From Gammaproteobacteria bacterium (GTDB lineage: Bacteria; Pseudomonadota; Gammaproteobacteria; UBA1113), in contig JAJFKI010000072.1 of NCBI GenBank assembly GCA_021773295.1, positions 1 through 60,020 of the forward strand: a stretch of 60,020 nucleotides of DNA, in the 5' to 3' direction. This document shows, in pieces, positions 36,603 through 46,420 of this stretch (position 1 is the first letter of the stretch; the number at the start of each line of letters is the position of its first letter). The notes beneath the pieces are model-generated. The model saw only the letters and a program-made list of their open reading frames with translations. It had not been told where the DNA came from and did no database searches. A program made the translations under genes and the position numbers.

Positions 36603-37346
36603 TTAGTCGCCAAGGTAAAACTGCTGTGCATTTTTCCATAGGATGTTGTTTGTGGCATTTTTTGAAAATGTATCTTCGATGAGGGCTAGGTCATTCTGTG
36701 AAAATTGACGTGAGGCTCTTGTTCCTGGTAAGTCTGTGCCGAACATTAGTGCTGTGGGATTGATATTATAAATTTGTCGTAGGGCATTTTTTACGTCGAA
36801 GTCTACTCGCATGAAGCCGCTGGCTTTTACTTTTATGCCTTGTTTAACTAGCTTTAGTAAATCTTTGAAGCCTGCTTGGCGTAAGCCTAGGTGATCGATG
36901 CTTACTTTTGGTAAGCGGGAAATCATAGGGCTTAAGTCTGCTAAGTCTGATGAATCTACATAAAGCTCTACATGCCAGCCTGCTAGCTGGTAAATTCGAT
37001 TGGCAAAATCTTCTAAGTGCATAACCGTTTCTGAACCGCCGCGATAAAGATTAAAGCGTAAGGCGCGTATACCATGCTCATGGAGTGTTAGGATTTCGTT
37101 ATCTGAAGTTGTGATGGGTAATTGTGTCACGCCGACAAATTGCTTACCTAGTTTATTAAGTGCTGCAATTAAATAGCATTGGTCAAAGCCTTGAAAAGAT
37201 CCTGACACAATGGCGCCACCTTGTACGTCAAGCGCTGCTACTTGTTTTAGATAATCATCTGCTGTAAAGGGATCCGGCAAATAACCTTGGTTGGCAATTA
37301 ATGGGTATTCTGGATCAATAATATGGAAATGTGCATCAAAAATCAT
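36603..37346 (-). CDS. Amidohydrolase family 2 (TIM-barrel) metal-dependent hydrolase
   Basis: Protein of 247 residues starting IFDAHFHIIDPEYPL, the metal-binding HxH strand of the amidohydrolase-2 family. Later conserved sites are SIDHLGLRQ, KVKASGFMRVDF and the C-terminal LMFGTDLPGTR with the catalytic Asp. Relatives include 2-pyrone-4,6-dicarboxylate lactonase-like proteins, but substrate cannot be read from sequence. It shares direction with lpxH, 7 bp downstream of its stop. Confidence 0.8.
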   Translation of the reverse strand: MIFDAHFHIIDPEYPLIANQGYLPDPFTADDYLKQVAALDVQGGAIVSGSFQGFDQCYLIAALNKLGKQFVGVTQLPITTSDNEILTLHEHGIRALRFNLYRGGSETVMHLEDFANRIYQLAGWHVELYVDSSDLADLSPMISRLPKVSIDHLGLRQAGFKDLLKLVKQGIKVKASGFMRVDFDVKNALRQIYNINPTALMFGTDLPGTRASRQFSQNDLALIEDTFSKNATNNILWKNAQQFYLGD

Positions 37347-37353
37347 TATCTTT

Positions 37354-38091
37354 TTATGTCCTTATGGAGTGTTTAAAGTTAATGAGTTGATAGTCGCCAG
37401 TATCTTTGATGATGAGGGCATTGCCATAGTGATGCCAGTCGCTTAAGACGATATGGTGCAGCCAGTCTGTCTCATGTCGCAGCAGGGCAATGCTAGGGCG
37501 GTGGGTATGGCCGTGGATGATTTGTTGGGCCTTGTGTCGCTTGAACCATTGCTTTAGCGTATTTCGGTTGATATCCATAATGTTTAACACAGTGTCGCTT
37601 TTATGTTGCTGACTTTGCTTGCGAATTTTCCGGGCGGATTTGGCTCTGAAGCTCAAGGGGCATTGTCTGATGAGCCATTTGATGAAAGGATTTTGGATGA
37701 TGCGGCGAAAGCGTTGATAATCATGATCATCGGTGCAGAGTAAGTCGCCGTGGGTGATAATGGTTTTTTTATTATGAAGGGTGGTGATGTAAGGATCCTT
37801 TAGTAACGTGGCACCAATGGCTTTAGCAAAGCCTTTGCCGAGCATAAAATCACGATTGCCACGCATGAGATAGAGTTTGACGTTGTTGTTACTTAACGCC
37901 TTTAGCAGCTTGATGACTTGCTGATTAAAGGCTGATTTATCATCATCGCCGAGCCATACTTCGAATAAGTCCCCTATGATGTATAATTCCCGGGCATTTT
38001 GATGACAATATTGCAGAATATGCTGCAATAGCACCAGAGCCTGGGGCTGGCTTGGTTCTAAATGTAAATCTGAAATGAAAACAGTGCTCAT
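37354..38091 (-). CDS. lpxH: UDP-2,3-diacylglucosamine pyrophosphatase LpxH
   Basis: Protein of 245 residues with all calcineurin-type metal sites: SDLHLE, GDLFEVWLGDD, RGNRDF, THGDLLCTDD and HGHTHRP. The insertion (SFRAKSARKIRKQS) fits LpxH. It hydrolyses UDP-2,3-diacylglucosamine to lipid X in lipid A synthesis at the inner membrane, so the organism has a lipid A outer membrane. It is divergent from gltX. Confidence 0.94.
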   Translation of the reverse strand: MSTVFISDLHLEPSQPQALVLLQHILQYCHQNARELYIIGDLFEVWLGDDDKSAFNQQVIKLLKALSNNNVKLYLMRGNRDFMLGKGFAKAIGATLLKDPYITTLHNKKTIITHGDLLCTDDHDYQRFRRIIQNPFIKWLIRQCPLSFRAKSARKIRKQSQQHKSDTVLNIMDINRNTLKQWFKRHKAQQIIHGHTHRPSIALLRHETDWLHHIVLSDWHHYGNALIIKDTGDYQLINFKHSIRT

Positions 38092-38185
38092 AGGCTTATT
38101 TATTTGCTGAAAACGACATAGGATAGCAGGAACAGCCTTGATGTGCTAATATTTGCGCTGCTGCATTTCTGTTTAAAGGGTTACC

Positions 38186-39601
38186 ATGGCACACACGATT
38201 AAATTACGGTTTTGTCCCAGTCCCACTGGGTTTATTCATATGGGTAATGCGCGCACGGCGTTGTTTAATGGGCTCTATGCCTTGGGGCATGCTGGCGTGT
38301 TTTTACTGCGGATTGAAGATACGGACAGGGAGCGTTCGAAGGATGAATATACCCAACAATTAAAACAAGATTTGCAGTGGTTGGGTTTGCAGTGGCAAGA
38401 GGGACCTGATGTAGGGGGCGATAATGGACCTTATTGGCAATCACAGCGCCAGGCTATTTACGATGGCTTTTATGACAAAATTATAGAAAAAAAATTAGCG
38501 TATCCTTGTTTTTGTTCCGAAGAAAAGTTAGCGGTGACGCGCAAAGTGCAGCGAGCAGCAGGGCAGCCGCCACGTTATCCTGGTACCTGTCGTAATTTAT
38601 CAAAAGATGACATTGATAAAAAGTTAGCAGCTGGGGAAAAGCCTTCATTGCGTTTTCGTATTCCTAATGATGCTAGTGTTGAATTTGAAGATGTGGTCAA
38701 AGGTATACAGCGTTTTCAAACCAATGATATTGGCGATTTTATCATTCGCCGCCAAAATGGTACCGCGCCATTTATGTATTGCAACGCCATTGATGACGCA
38801 ATGATGGGAGTCACCCACGTGGTGCGGGGTGAGGATCACTTAACCAATAGTCCGCGGCAAATGTTGATTTTGCAAGCCTTAGAGTTACCAACACCAACCT
38901 ATTGTCATATTTCATTAATCGTCGGTCCCGATGGTAGCCCTTTATCAAAGCGCCATGGTAGTCGTAGTATTGCCGATTTAAAACAAGCGGGTTTCTTGCC
39001 GGCGGCGCTGCAAAATTACATGGCAAGGCTCGGGCATTATTATGAAGATAATAGCTTACTGAGCTTGCAACAATTAGCAGAGAAATTTGAATTTTCGCGT
39101 CTTAGCACCTCGCCGGCGAAATATAATGAAGAACAATTACATTATTGGCAAAAAGAAGCTCTAGCTGCACTTAGTGATGCACAGGTTTGGGCGTGGGTTA
39201 AGCCTTTTGTCAAAGAGTATGTTGACGCGGATAAACATGAATTATTTACCAGCGTAGTGCGGGCCAATATTACGTTTCCAGAAGATGCTCGTCGTTGGGC
39301 GCAATTGTTTTTTGCAGATACGCTCGAGCTAGATGATGATGCCAAGACTATTTTAAACAATGTTGATACAGCCTTTTTTAAGCAAGCAGCCATGATTTGG
39401 CAACAAGATCATGAAGACTTCAAAACTTTCACTAAAGCCGTGCAGCAAGCCACCGGTGTTAAAGGTAAGCAATTATTTCAACCATTAAGAATTGCCATCA
39501 GTGGTGCCGTGCATGGCCCCGAGTTAAATCCCTTAGCGGATTTGCTCGGCAAAGAGCGCATCGCGCAACGTTTATTGCAAGCTAAAGCTCAGTGTGATTA
39601 A
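38186..39601 (+). CDS. gltX: Glutamyl-tRNA synthetase
   Basis: Protein of 471 residues, class I synthetase. The HIGH-equivalent lies in FCPSPTGFIHMGNARTALFNG, the zinc-site region is YPCFCSEEKL...PGTCR, and the KMSKS-equivalent is PLSKRHGSRS. The Glu-specific catalytic segments CNAIDDAMMGVTHVVRGEDH and TPTYCHISLI are present. It charges tRNA-Glu. Whether it also charges tRNA-Gln cannot be told here. cysS follows after 11 bp. Confidence 0.95.
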   Translation: MAHTIKLRFCPSPTGFIHMGNARTALFNGLYALGHAGVFLLRIEDTDRERSKDEYTQQLKQDLQWLGLQWQEGPDVGGDNGPYWQSQRQAIYDGFYDKIIEKKLAYPCFCSEEKLAVTRKVQRAAGQPPRYPGTCRNLSKDDIDKKLAAGEKPSLRFRIPNDASVEFEDVVKGIQRFQTNDIGDFIIRRQNGTAPFMYCNAIDDAMMGVTHVVRGEDHLTNSPRQMLILQALELPTPTYCHISLIVGPDGSPLSKRHGSRSIADLKQAGFLPAALQNYMARLGHYYEDNSLLSLQQLAEKFEFSRLSTSPAKYNEEQLHYWQKEALAALSDAQVWAWVKPFVKEYVDADKHELFTSVVRANITFPEDARRWAQLFFADTLELDDDAKTILNNVDTAFFKQAAMIWQQDHEDFKTFTKAVQQATGVKGKQLFQPLRIAISGAVHGPELNPLADLLGKERIAQRLLQAKAQCD

Positions 39602-39612
39602 GAGGATTTCTA

Positions 39613-41001
39613 ATGTTAACGATTCATAATTCATTAAGCGGTGAAAAAGAAGTATTCAAGCCAATTCATCCGAACAAAATCAATATGTATGTTTGTGGCG
39701 TGACGGTTTATGATTTTTGTCACTTAGGTCATGCGCGAATGTTGGTAGCCTTTGACACTGTCCTGCGTTATTTACGCTTTAGTGGTTACGAGGTTAACTA
39801 TATTAGAAATATTACCGACATCGATGACAAAATCATTAAGCGTGCGCAAGAAAATAATGAAAGTGTGAAAGAACTAACAACGCGCTTCATTGAAGCGGCC
39901 CATGAAGATGAAGGTGCTTTAAATATTCTGCCGCCCGATCACGAACCCTTAGCCACCGATCACATGCCGCAAATGATTACCATGATACAGCAGCTTATTG
40001 ATAAAGGGGCTGCCTATGTGGCTGATAATGGGGATGTCTACTATGATGTTAAAGCGTTTAAAGATTATGGCAAACTCGCCAATAAAGACATTGAAAGCTT
40101 GCAAATAGGCGTTAGAATCGATCCCAATGACGCTAAGCTTAATCCTTTAGATTTTGTCTTATGGAAAATGGCAAAGCCTGGCGAGCCTAGTTGGGAATCT
40201 CCCTGGGGAGCAGGGCGCCCTGGTTGGCATATTGAGTGTTCGGCAATGTCCACCCAGTGTTTAGGTAATCATTTCGATATTCATGGTGGTGGTCATGATT
40301 TAAAATTCCCCCATCATGAAAATGAAATCGCACAATCAGAAGCCGCAACGGGCGAAACCTTCGTGAACTATTGGATGCACAATGGCTTCGTGCAAGTGAA
40401 CAAAGAAAAAATGTCGAAATCCCTCGGTAACTTTTTCACAATCCGTGACGTGTTAAAAGAATACCGGGCGGAAGTGGTACGTTATTTATTAGTGGCAAGC
40501 CATTATCGCAGCCCCATACACTATTCTGATGAGGCTTTGGATGTCGCAGAAGGCTCCTTAGGACGTTTATATACCAGCTTACGTGATTTTGATGAAGTTG
40601 AGGTGGATGATGCAGTGGGTAAAGAATTCCAACAACAATTCAGCGAAGCAATGGATGATGATTTTAATACACCCCAAGCTTTAGCGGTGCTATTCAATAT
40701 TTCCCATGAAATTAATCGCATCAAAACTGAAAACCCAGACACTGCTGCCAAACTAGGCGCACGCTTACGCCAACTTGGCCAAGTGTTAGGAATAATGCAA
40801 ACGACTCCCGAAGTATTCTTACAAAAAGCCTCAGAATCATTAGACGTAGATGCAATAGAACAATTAATCCTCGATCGAAAACAAGCCCGAGCAGACAAAG
40901 ACTGGATCAGAGCCGACGAAATTCGTGAAACTCTGAGCGCAATGGGCGTTACCCTAGAAGACAATGCCGAAGGCACCTCCTGGCGTAGTTCGAATAGCTA
41001 A
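39613..41001 (+). CDS. cysS: Cysteinyl-tRNA synthetase
   Basis: Protein of 462 residues. Signature motifs: MYVCGVTVYDFCHLGHARM (zinc Cys and HIGH), RNITDIDDKIIKRA, GRPGWHIECSAMS, the zinc-binding GGGHDLKFPHHENEIAQSEA and KMSKSLGNF. The C-terminal anticodon domain is complete. It charges tRNA-Cys. Probably co-transcribed with gltX. Confidence 0.96.
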   Translation: MLTIHNSLSGEKEVFKPIHPNKINMYVCGVTVYDFCHLGHARMLVAFDTVLRYLRFSGYEVNYIRNITDIDDKIIKRAQENNESVKELTTRFIEAAHEDEGALNILPPDHEPLATDHMPQMITMIQQLIDKGAAYVADNGDVYYDVKAFKDYGKLANKDIESLQIGVRIDPNDAKLNPLDFVLWKMAKPGEPSWESPWGAGRPGWHIECSAMSTQCLGNHFDIHGGGHDLKFPHHENEIAQSEAATGETFVNYWMHNGFVQVNKEKMSKSLGNFFTIRDVLKEYRAEVVRYLLVASHYRSPIHYSDEALDVAEGSLGRLYTSLRDFDEVEVDDAVGKEFQQQFSEAMDDDFNTPQALAVLFNISHEINRIKTENPDTAAKLGARLRQLGQVLGIMQTTPEVFLQKASESLDVDAIEQLILDRKQARADKDWIRADEIRETLSAMGVTLEDNAEGTSWRSSNS

Positions 41002-41004
41002 TAT

Positions 41005-41043
41005 AAAAAATCAAGTCGCCTGAATTTCGCAGTTTGAATCACT
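41005..41043. repeat. Half copy of the palindromic MITE-like element
   Basis: AATCAAGTCGCCTGAATTTC and then GCAGTTTGAATCACT form the inverted end of the family, lying between the convergent cysS and folD genes. There is no partner arm, so this is a solo end like that at 14212. Confidence 0.65.
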
Positions 41044-41048
41044 CTTTC

Positions 41049-41936
41049 TCAAGGTATGAGCACTTTAGGTGATTCACAGTGCAACATTTCACAGGCATAC
41101 ACGGTATTTCTGAGCAAGGTGGAGACGGTCATTGGCCCAACACCGCCTGGTACTGGGGTAATCCAGCCGGCTCTTTCTTTGGCTTTATCAAAATCAATGT
41201 CACCCACTACGCTCACTTTCTCTTCCGTTTCCACGCGATTGATGCCGACATCAATGACAATAGCGCCAGGTTTAATCCACTCAGGTTCGACTAAACCAAT
41301 TTTACCCACGGCGACGACAACTAAATCGGCTGCGCCAACTTTTTTATCCAACGCTTGTGTCGCGGAATGGCAAATGGTCACTGTGGCACGGGCTAATAAT
41401 AATTCTAAGGCCATGGGTCGCCCGACGATATTAGAAGCGCCGACAATCGTTGCATTTAAACCTTTAAGCTCAATATTATAGTGCTCTAATAACTTAATGA
41501 TGCCGTAGGGTGTGCAAGGACGTAATGCTGGGCGGCGCTGAATCAGACGACCTAACGTATAAGGGTGAAATCCATCAACATCCTTATTAGGCGCAATGCG
41601 TTCTAAGATGAGATCAGCATCGATATGCTTAGGCAAAGGTAATTGCACCAAAATGCCATCGATATGCTCTTGTTGGTTCAAGGTATCAATGAGATTGAGC
41701 AAGGATTCTTGCGTCGTGTCTGTCGGCAAATTATGGGTTTCAGAGATAATGCCAGCTCTCTCACAGGCACGGCGCTTATTGCGTACATAGATTTCTGAAG
41801 CGGGGTTATCACCCATCAAGACAACCGCTAAGCCTGGCGCTCTTAAGCCTTGCGCTAAGCGTTGTTGTATTTTTTGCGCCAATTCTGCTTCAAGATCAGA
41901 GGCAGTTTTTTTGCCGTCTAAGATTTTCGCCGTCAT
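41049..41936 (-). CDS. folD: Methylenetetrahydrofolate dehydrogenase/cyclohydrolase FolD
   Basis: Protein of 295 residues. The catalytic lysine region [17 protein letters not shown], the segment [12 protein letters not shown], the NADP-binding [28 protein letters not shown] and the C-terminal [16 protein letters not shown] are conserved. It interconverts methylene-, methenyl- and formyl-tetrahydrofolate. Single gene, convergent with cysS. Confidence 0.96.
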   Translation of the reverse strand: MTAKILDGKKTASDLEAELAQKIQQRLAQGLRAPGLAVVLMGDNPASEIYVRNKRRACERAGIISETHNLPTDTTQESLLNLIDTLNQQEHIDGILVQLPLPKHIDADLILERIAPNKDVDGFHPYTLGRLIQRRPALRPCTPYGIIKLLEHYNIELKGLNATIVGASNIVGRPMALELLLARATVTICHSATQALDKKVGAADLVVVAVGKIGLVEPEWIKPGAIVIDVGINRVETEEKVSVVGDIDFDKAKERAGWITPVPGGVGPMTVSTLLRNTVYACEMLHCESPKVLIP

Positions 41937-42056
41937 TATCCATCGCTCCAGATCTAAAAATGCGCATTGTATGTGACTTTGGCCGTCAGCGCTAGTAAAG
42001 AATTTATTTTAATCATATTGACGAATTGGCTATGAATCAGTATGATGCCTACCACT

Positions 42057-42133
42057 CGGGGTATAGCGCAGTTTGGTAGCGCGCCTGCTTTGGGAGCAGG
42101 ATGTCGGGGGTTCAAATCCCTCTACCCCGACCA
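42057..42133 (+). tRNA. tRNA-Pro (anticodon TGG)
   Basis: A 77-nt cloverleaf with acceptor CGGGGTA / TACCCCG, D arm with GCGCAGTTTGGTAGCGC, anticodon loop CTTTGGGAG, T loop GGTTCAAATCC and encoded CCA. Confidence 0.95.
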
Positions 42134-42184
42134 TAATATGGTGATTTTTAGCGAGTATTGCTCCTAAAACAGCGTTAGGCAGTA

Positions 42185-42347
42185 TATACTCATTACAGAT
42201 GAAACTGCGGAATTAAGGCGACTTGATTTTTGTTCCCTTTGAGCGTTCGAAATGCAGGTAATAGCCGGTCTATTGGCAAATTTCGAACGCTCAAAGGGGG
42301 CAAAAAGCAATAGCATTTATTTTGCAGTTTCATCTGTGATGAGTATA
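42185..42347. repeat. Palindromic MITE-like element (copy D)
   Basis: A 163-bp copy with ends TATACTCATTACAGATGAAAC and its inverted version, and the central pair GAGCGTTCGAAAT / ATTTCGAACGCTC. The compensated G/C change keeps the arms complementary. It lies between tRNA-Pro and tRNA-Arg and is followed directly by copy E, sharing TA. Confidence 0.87.
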
Positions 42348-42508
42348 TACCCGTCACACTTCAAGATGCGAGATTTAGGCGATTTGATTTTTGTTCCCTT
42401 GGGAGCTTTGAAATGCAGGTAATAGCTATTCTATTGCCAAATTTCAAAGGTTCCAAGGGGGCAAAAAGCAATAGCATTAATCTCGCATCTTGGAGTGTGG
42501 CGGGTATA
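42346..42508. repeat. Palindromic MITE-like element (copy E)
   Basis: A 163-bp copy with ends TATACCCGTCACACTTCAAG and the inverted AGTGTGGCGGGTATA. The centre is diverged (AGCTTTGAAAT / ATTTCAAAGG). A further end-like stretch, TATACTCATCGTACTTAG, starts at 42507. This tandem array fills the 438-bp gap between two tRNA genes. Confidence 0.87.
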
Positions 42509-42571
42509 TACTCATCGTACTTAGGTTTACGGCGCTAACATGACTGTAAGTCCAAGTGCAGGTAGATCAGT

Positions 42572-42648
42572 GCGCCCGTAGCTCATTCGGATAGAGCATC
42601 GGCCTTCTAAGCCGAGGGTAGCAGGTTCGAATCCTGCCGGGCGTGCCA
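42572..42648 (+). tRNA. tRNA-Arg (anticodon TCT)
   Basis: A 77-nt cloverleaf: acceptor GCGCCCG / CGGGCGT (terminal G-T pair), D arm TAGCTCATTCGGATAGAGCA, anticodon loop CTTCTAA, T loop GGTTCGAATCC, encoded CCA. Confidence 0.95.
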
Positions 42649-42662
42649 TATTTTTTTGTTGT

Positions 42663-42739
42663 GGTGGGCGTAGCTCAGTTGGTAGAGCCCCGGGTTGTGA
42701 TCCTGGTGGTCGTGGGTTCAAATCCCATCGTTCACCCCA
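42663..42739 (+). tRNA. tRNA-His (anticodon GTG)
   Basis: A cloverleaf with the extra G-1 opposite C73 that is typical of tRNA-His, acceptor GTGGGCG / CGTTCAC with two G-T pairs, anticodon loop TTGTGAT, and encoded CCA. It is 14 bp downstream of tRNA-Arg, so the two may be one transcript. Confidence 0.95.
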
Positions 42740-42746
42740 TTTTTCT

Positions 42747-43520
42747 CTAACGGTTGTTTAACAATGCCAAGCGTAAGCCGTCTAGCACCAATTCTGGCAT
42801 GACTTTATCAAAGAGTTGTTCCGCTTCGAATAAATGGCCAAAGCCACCGGTGCCGATGAGTAGGGCCTCTTCATCGTTGAAGGTTTCTTGGTGGATGCGT
42901 TGCGCCATTTCTTTAACGACGCCTAATTGACTATAATACAGACCTGCTTGGATGCCTTCCGTGGTGGAGCGACCGATGGCTTGTTGCGGTCGTAAAATTT
43001 CTACGGAAGATAATTTTTCAGTATGAATTTGCAAAGCTTCCATGGATAAACGAATGCCCGGCAAGATGGCGCCGCCTTGGTAATCTTTATTTTTAGAAAT
43101 TACACAAAAAGTTGTCGCCGTACCGAAATCCACAACAATAAGATTTTTATCAGGGAAGTAGTGGCTAGCTGCAATAGCATTGGCGATCCTATCGGCGCCT
43201 ACTTCCACAGGATTGCGGTATTTTATTTTCAAGCCAGTTTTAACACCTGCCTGCAAGATAAAAGGATCGATAGAAAAATATTTTAAACAAGCGGCCCTAA
43301 GGGAATAATCGATGGAAGGAACCACAGAGCAAATGGCAATGTTTTCAATATCACTCGCTTCAAAATCATTATGCTCAATCACACCTTTAAGAAAGATCCC
43401 CAGTTGATCAGACGTGCCGCCATGCACGGTCGCGTAACGAAAGCGTAATTGTAGTTCATCGTGATTATCAAACACGCCGCCAAAGATTTGCGAATTACCA
43501 ACGTCCAAACATAAAATCAT
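42747..43520 (-). CDS. coaX: Type III pantothenate kinase
   Basis: Protein of 257 residues with the ASKHA-fold motifs of Coa[16 protein letters not shown], the [14 protein letters not shown] segment, [13 protein letters not shown] and [15 protein letters not shown]. It phosphorylates pantothenate in the first step of CoA synthesis and is not inhibited by CoA in known cases. The start is 4 bp after the bepA-like gene, so the two are probably co-transcribed. Confidence 0.95.
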   Translation of the reverse strand: MILCLDVGNSQIFGGVFDNHDELQLRFRYATVHGGTSDQLGIFLKGVIEHNDFEASDIENIAICSVVPSIDYSLRAACLKYFSIDPFILQAGVKTGLKIKYRNPVEVGADRIANAIAASHYFPDKNLIVVDFGTATTFCVISKNKDYQGGAILPGIRLSMEALQIHTEKLSSVEILRPQQAIGRSTTEGIQAGLYYSQLGVVKEMAQRIHQETFNDEEALLIGTGGFGHLFEAEQLFDKVMPELVLDGLRLALLNNR

Positions 43521-43524
43521 GTGA

Positions 43525-44964
43525 TTACCCCTCTCGGTTTTTAGCCTCTTCTCTAAGTTGCTTTAACTGCGCTTGCACGCGTTCTTTTGTATCCCTATCG
43601 ATTTTTGGCATGGTTAATGCCATTTTTAATTGATCCATGGCATCAGCATCTTGACCGATGGTTAATAAATAATTTGCCCGGGTTTGATAGGCTTGGGCCA
43701 CTCGCTCAGTTTTTGCCTGCGCTCTGGCTAATGTGCCATAGAGTACAGGATGATTGGGATTACTTAAAGCATAATCTTGCATTAAATTGAGAGCTTGCTG
43801 TGGTCGCTGTGATTTTAATAAGGTGTCAGCGTAATATGCCATGATGGCGTAGTTATCAGGATAGGATTGGTGTAATTTTTTCAAAATACTGATGGAGCGT
43901 TTGAATTGATGTAATTCATCCGCAGCATCAGCAATAGCTAATTTAAAAATGATTTTTTTAGGATATTGCTGATCCAATGCTTCAAAGATTTTAATGGCCT
44001 TTTCTGATTTGTGGTTGAGCATTAAGCTTAAGCCATAGCCGTATTGTATGGCGGTTTTATTGTTGTAGGTTTTATTGTTGATAATATGTTGGTAGCGGTT
44101 TAATAGCTTGTGTTGATTACCGAAGGTTTGCACGCGAATGCGTTCTTTGATCAAATAATATTGCAGCGGGCTTTTATTATATTTTTTGGGGTATTGGCTA
44201 GCACGATTTTCAGTGTCTGAAATACGTTCTTGTGTGAGGGGGTGATCATTCAAGAGGGCTGGGATTTTTTGATATAAGCGCTCATCTTGCAGCATGCGTT
44301 TAAAAAAGCTCGGCATGCCCCAGGGATTAAACCCGGTTTTTGCTAAGATTTTAATACCGACTCTGTCGGCTTCTTTTTCATGAGCGCGGGAATAGTTCAA
44401 CATTTGTTGTTCTGCGCCTGCCATGGCGGCAGTCACAGCGCCAGCAGCGGCATTAGGTGCTACCATTCCTATGGCTAAGGCGGCCAAGAGACCGGCTAAG
44501 GCACCCATTTTTAATGTTTTTTGCTCGGCAATGCCACGTGCCAAATGGCCTTGCACCACGTGGCCAATTTCGTGAGCCATGACGCCAGCGAATTCATCTT
44601 CATTGCTAGTGGCAAGGAATAATTGTGTATGCATAAAAATATTGCCATCAGGGCCCGCAAAGGCATTGATGGCCCGACTGGCAAACCAGTAAAAAGCAAA
44701 GTGTTTATTGGGTGAGGGACTGTTTTGCACTAAGCGCTTGCCCAAGTCGGATAAATATTGATTATCGACAGGATCATCGATGATGCGGCCAGAGGCCCTG
44801 ATCATAATGAGAAAATCTTTGGCCATTTGCTGTTCTTCGTAGGTGGTGAATTTTGTTTTGCTGGGATCGCCAAGATCAGGCAAATTATCTGCCAACGCAA
44901 TAGGGCCGCTGCAGGTAAGCGCTAAGCTAAGGATTATTAGGAACAGTCTCGATTTGATAAGCAT
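43525..44964 (-). CDS. bepA: BepA-like M48 metalloprotease/TPR protein
   Basis: Protein of 479 residues. A signal peptide ([21 protein letters not shown]) is followed by an M48 metalloprotease domain (about 30-260) with [10 protein letters not shown] and the third zinc ligand in [12 protein letters not shown] repeats form the C-terminal half. This layout is that of periplasmic BepA (YfgC), which helps assemble or degrade the LPS-transport protein LptD. The identification is by architecture. Confidence 0.88.
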   Translation of the reverse strand: MLIKSRLFLIILSLALTCSGPIALADNLPDLGDPSKTKFTTYEEQQMAKDFLIMIRASGRIIDDPVDNQYLSDLGKRLVQNSPSPNKHFAFYWFASRAINAFAGPDGNIFMHTQLFLATSNEDEFAGVMAHEIGHVVQGHLARGIAEQKTLKMGALAGLLAALAIGMVAPNAAAGAVTAAMAGAEQQMLNYSRAHEKEADRVGIKILAKTGFNPWGMPSFFKRMLQDERLYQKIPALLNDHPLTQERISDTENRASQYPKKYNKSPLQYYLIKERIRVQTFGNQHKLLNRYQHIINNKTYNNKTAIQYGYGLSLMLNHKSEKAIKIFEALDQQYPKKIIFKLAIADAADELHQFKRSISILKKLHQSYPDNYAIMAYYADTLLKSQRPQQALNLMQDYALSNPNHPVLYGTLARAQAKTERVAQAYQTRANYLLTIGQDADAMDQLKMALTMPKIDRDTKERVQAQLKQLREEAKNREG

Positions 44965-45001
44965 CTGAATAGTTTACCTAAATAAATTAATTATTCACAG
45001 G

Positions 45002-45117
45002 GCTTATGCACGGCTCCAATCTCTTCGTTAAAAAGTGTTTTTAATTCGGTCATTTAGTGTATCTAAACCCCCTCATTAAAAACACTTTTTGCCTCGACCG
45101 TGGGGCTGTGCGTAAGC
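45002..45117 (+). promoter_or_regulatory. Long two-part hairpin in the ribBA leader region
   Basis: The outer stem is 45002-45017 with 45102-45117: 16 bp if read as plus-strand RNA, including three G-U pairs. The inner stem is 45030-45044 with 45076-45090, 15 perfect bp (AAAAAGTGTTTTTAA and complement). Two internal loops of about 11-12 nt and a 31-nt apical loop remain. It lies between the divergent bepA-like gene and ribBA, 88 bp before the ribBA start. The known FMN riboswitch core is not evident. It could be an RNA leader, or a palindromic repeat of another family. Confidence 0.5.
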
Positions 45118-45204
45118 TAAAACCGGCTTTCCCCAGAATCTAATGGTATTTTATTGACTAATATGGTAAAAGCTGTGTCAAAACAATGTAACCAGGGGAA
45201 ACCT

Positions 45205-46410
45205 ATGTCCAATCACTTCATCAGCACAGAAGAAGCCATCAGAGAAATCGCTGAGGGGCGAATGCTCATCTTGGTGGATGATGAAGATCGGGAAAATGAA
45301 GGCGATTTGATCGTAGCAGCGGATAAAATCACCCTAGAAATGATTAACTTTATGTCAAAAGAAGCGAGAGGCATCGTGTGTTTGACCCTAGCAGATCATA
45401 TTGTGCAACAACTTGGCATACCGATGATGTGTGAGCAAAATCAGTCAAAATACAGCACACCTTTTACGGTATCTATCGAAGCAGCAGAGGGGGTGACCAC
45501 AGGCGTTTCCATTAGCGATCGCTACCGCACGATTAAAGCTGCAACGCATCCTGATGCTAAACCGAGTGATTTAATCATGCCAGGGCATATTTTCCCGCTA
45601 CGCGCTCGCTGGGGTGGTGTCTTAGAGCGTGCCGGTCATACGGAAGGGAGTGTAGATTTAGCTCGCTTGGCAGGCTTTAGAGAAGCTGCGGTGATTTGTG
45701 AAATTTTAAATGACGATGGCACCATGGCGCGTTTGCCTGATTTAAAAACCTTTGCCTTAAAGCACAATATTAAAATCGCAGCGATCAATGAATTAATCAC
45801 TTATCGGATGAAAAGTGAGTGTTTATTGACGACGGTATCTGAATCTCGTTTACCGCTAGATCCTTATGGTGAATTTACAATTAAAGTCTTCGAAAATAAA
45901 ATCGATCAAAAACAACACGTGGCGCTGATCAAAGGTGACATTGATTCTGAAGCACCCGTGTTAGTGCGCGTGCATTCTGAATGTTTAACCGGTGATGTCT
46001 TTGGTTCGGCGCGCTGTGATTGCGGCGAACAATTACAAACAGCCTTAAAGCAAATCAGTGAGCAAGGTGGTGTGTTAGTGTATTTACGCCAAGAGGGGCG
46101 CGGCATTGGTCTTGCCAACAAAATTCAAGCTTATGGTTTGCAAGACAAAGGCTTGGACACGGTGGAAGCCAATCAACACTTAGGTTTTAAGGCAGATCAT
46201 CGTGACTATGGCATCGGCTCACAAATGCTAAGTCATTTGGGCGTTAAAAAAATACGGATTCTAACGAATAATCCACGAAAAATATATGGCGTTGAGGGCT
46301 ATGGTTTAGAAATAGTAAGCCGCGAATCTTTGGAAATAACCCCAAAGGAAGAAAATAAAAAATATTTACAAACCAAGCGGGATAAACTCGGACATTTATT
46401 GTCGGTATAG
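45205..46410 (+). CDS. ribBA: Bifunctional RibBA (DHBP synthase / GTP cyclohydrolase II)
   Basis: Protein of 401 residues from the ATG at 45205 (AGGGGAA upstream). The RibB half has VDDEDRENEGDL, MSKEARGIVC, PGHIFPLRA and HTEGSVDLARLA. The RibA half keeps its zinc site in HSECLTGDVFGSARCDCGEQL, as well as YLRQEGRGIGLANKIQAYGLQDKG and the C-terminal LTNNPRK, so both activities look intact. It makes the two precursors of riboflavin synthesis. ribH follows after 10 bp. Confidence 0.95.
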   Translation: MSNHFISTEEAIREIAEGRMLILVDDEDRENEGDLIVAADKITLEMINFMSKEARGIVCLTLADHIVQQLGIPMMCEQNQSKYSTPFTVSIEAAEGVTTGVSISDRYRTIKAATHPDAKPSDLIMPGHIFPLRARWGGVLERAGHTEGSVDLARLAGFREAAVICEILNDDGTMARLPDLKTFALKHNIKIAAINELITYRMKSECLLTTVSESRLPLDPYGEFTIKVFENKIDQKQHVALIKGDIDSEAPVLVRVHSECLTGDVFGSARCDCGEQLQTALKQISEQGGVLVYLRQEGRGIGLANKIQAYGLQDKGLDTVEANQHLGFKADHRDYGIGSQMLSHLGVKKIRILTNNPRKIYGVEGYGLEIVSRESLEITPKEENKKYLQTKRDKLGHLLSV

Positions 46411-46420
46411 GGAGAAACTA

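Noticed and set aside
45002..45204. FMN riboswitch before ribBA
   Set aside because: The conserved FMN-element blocks are not evident; only a long two-part hairpin is seen.
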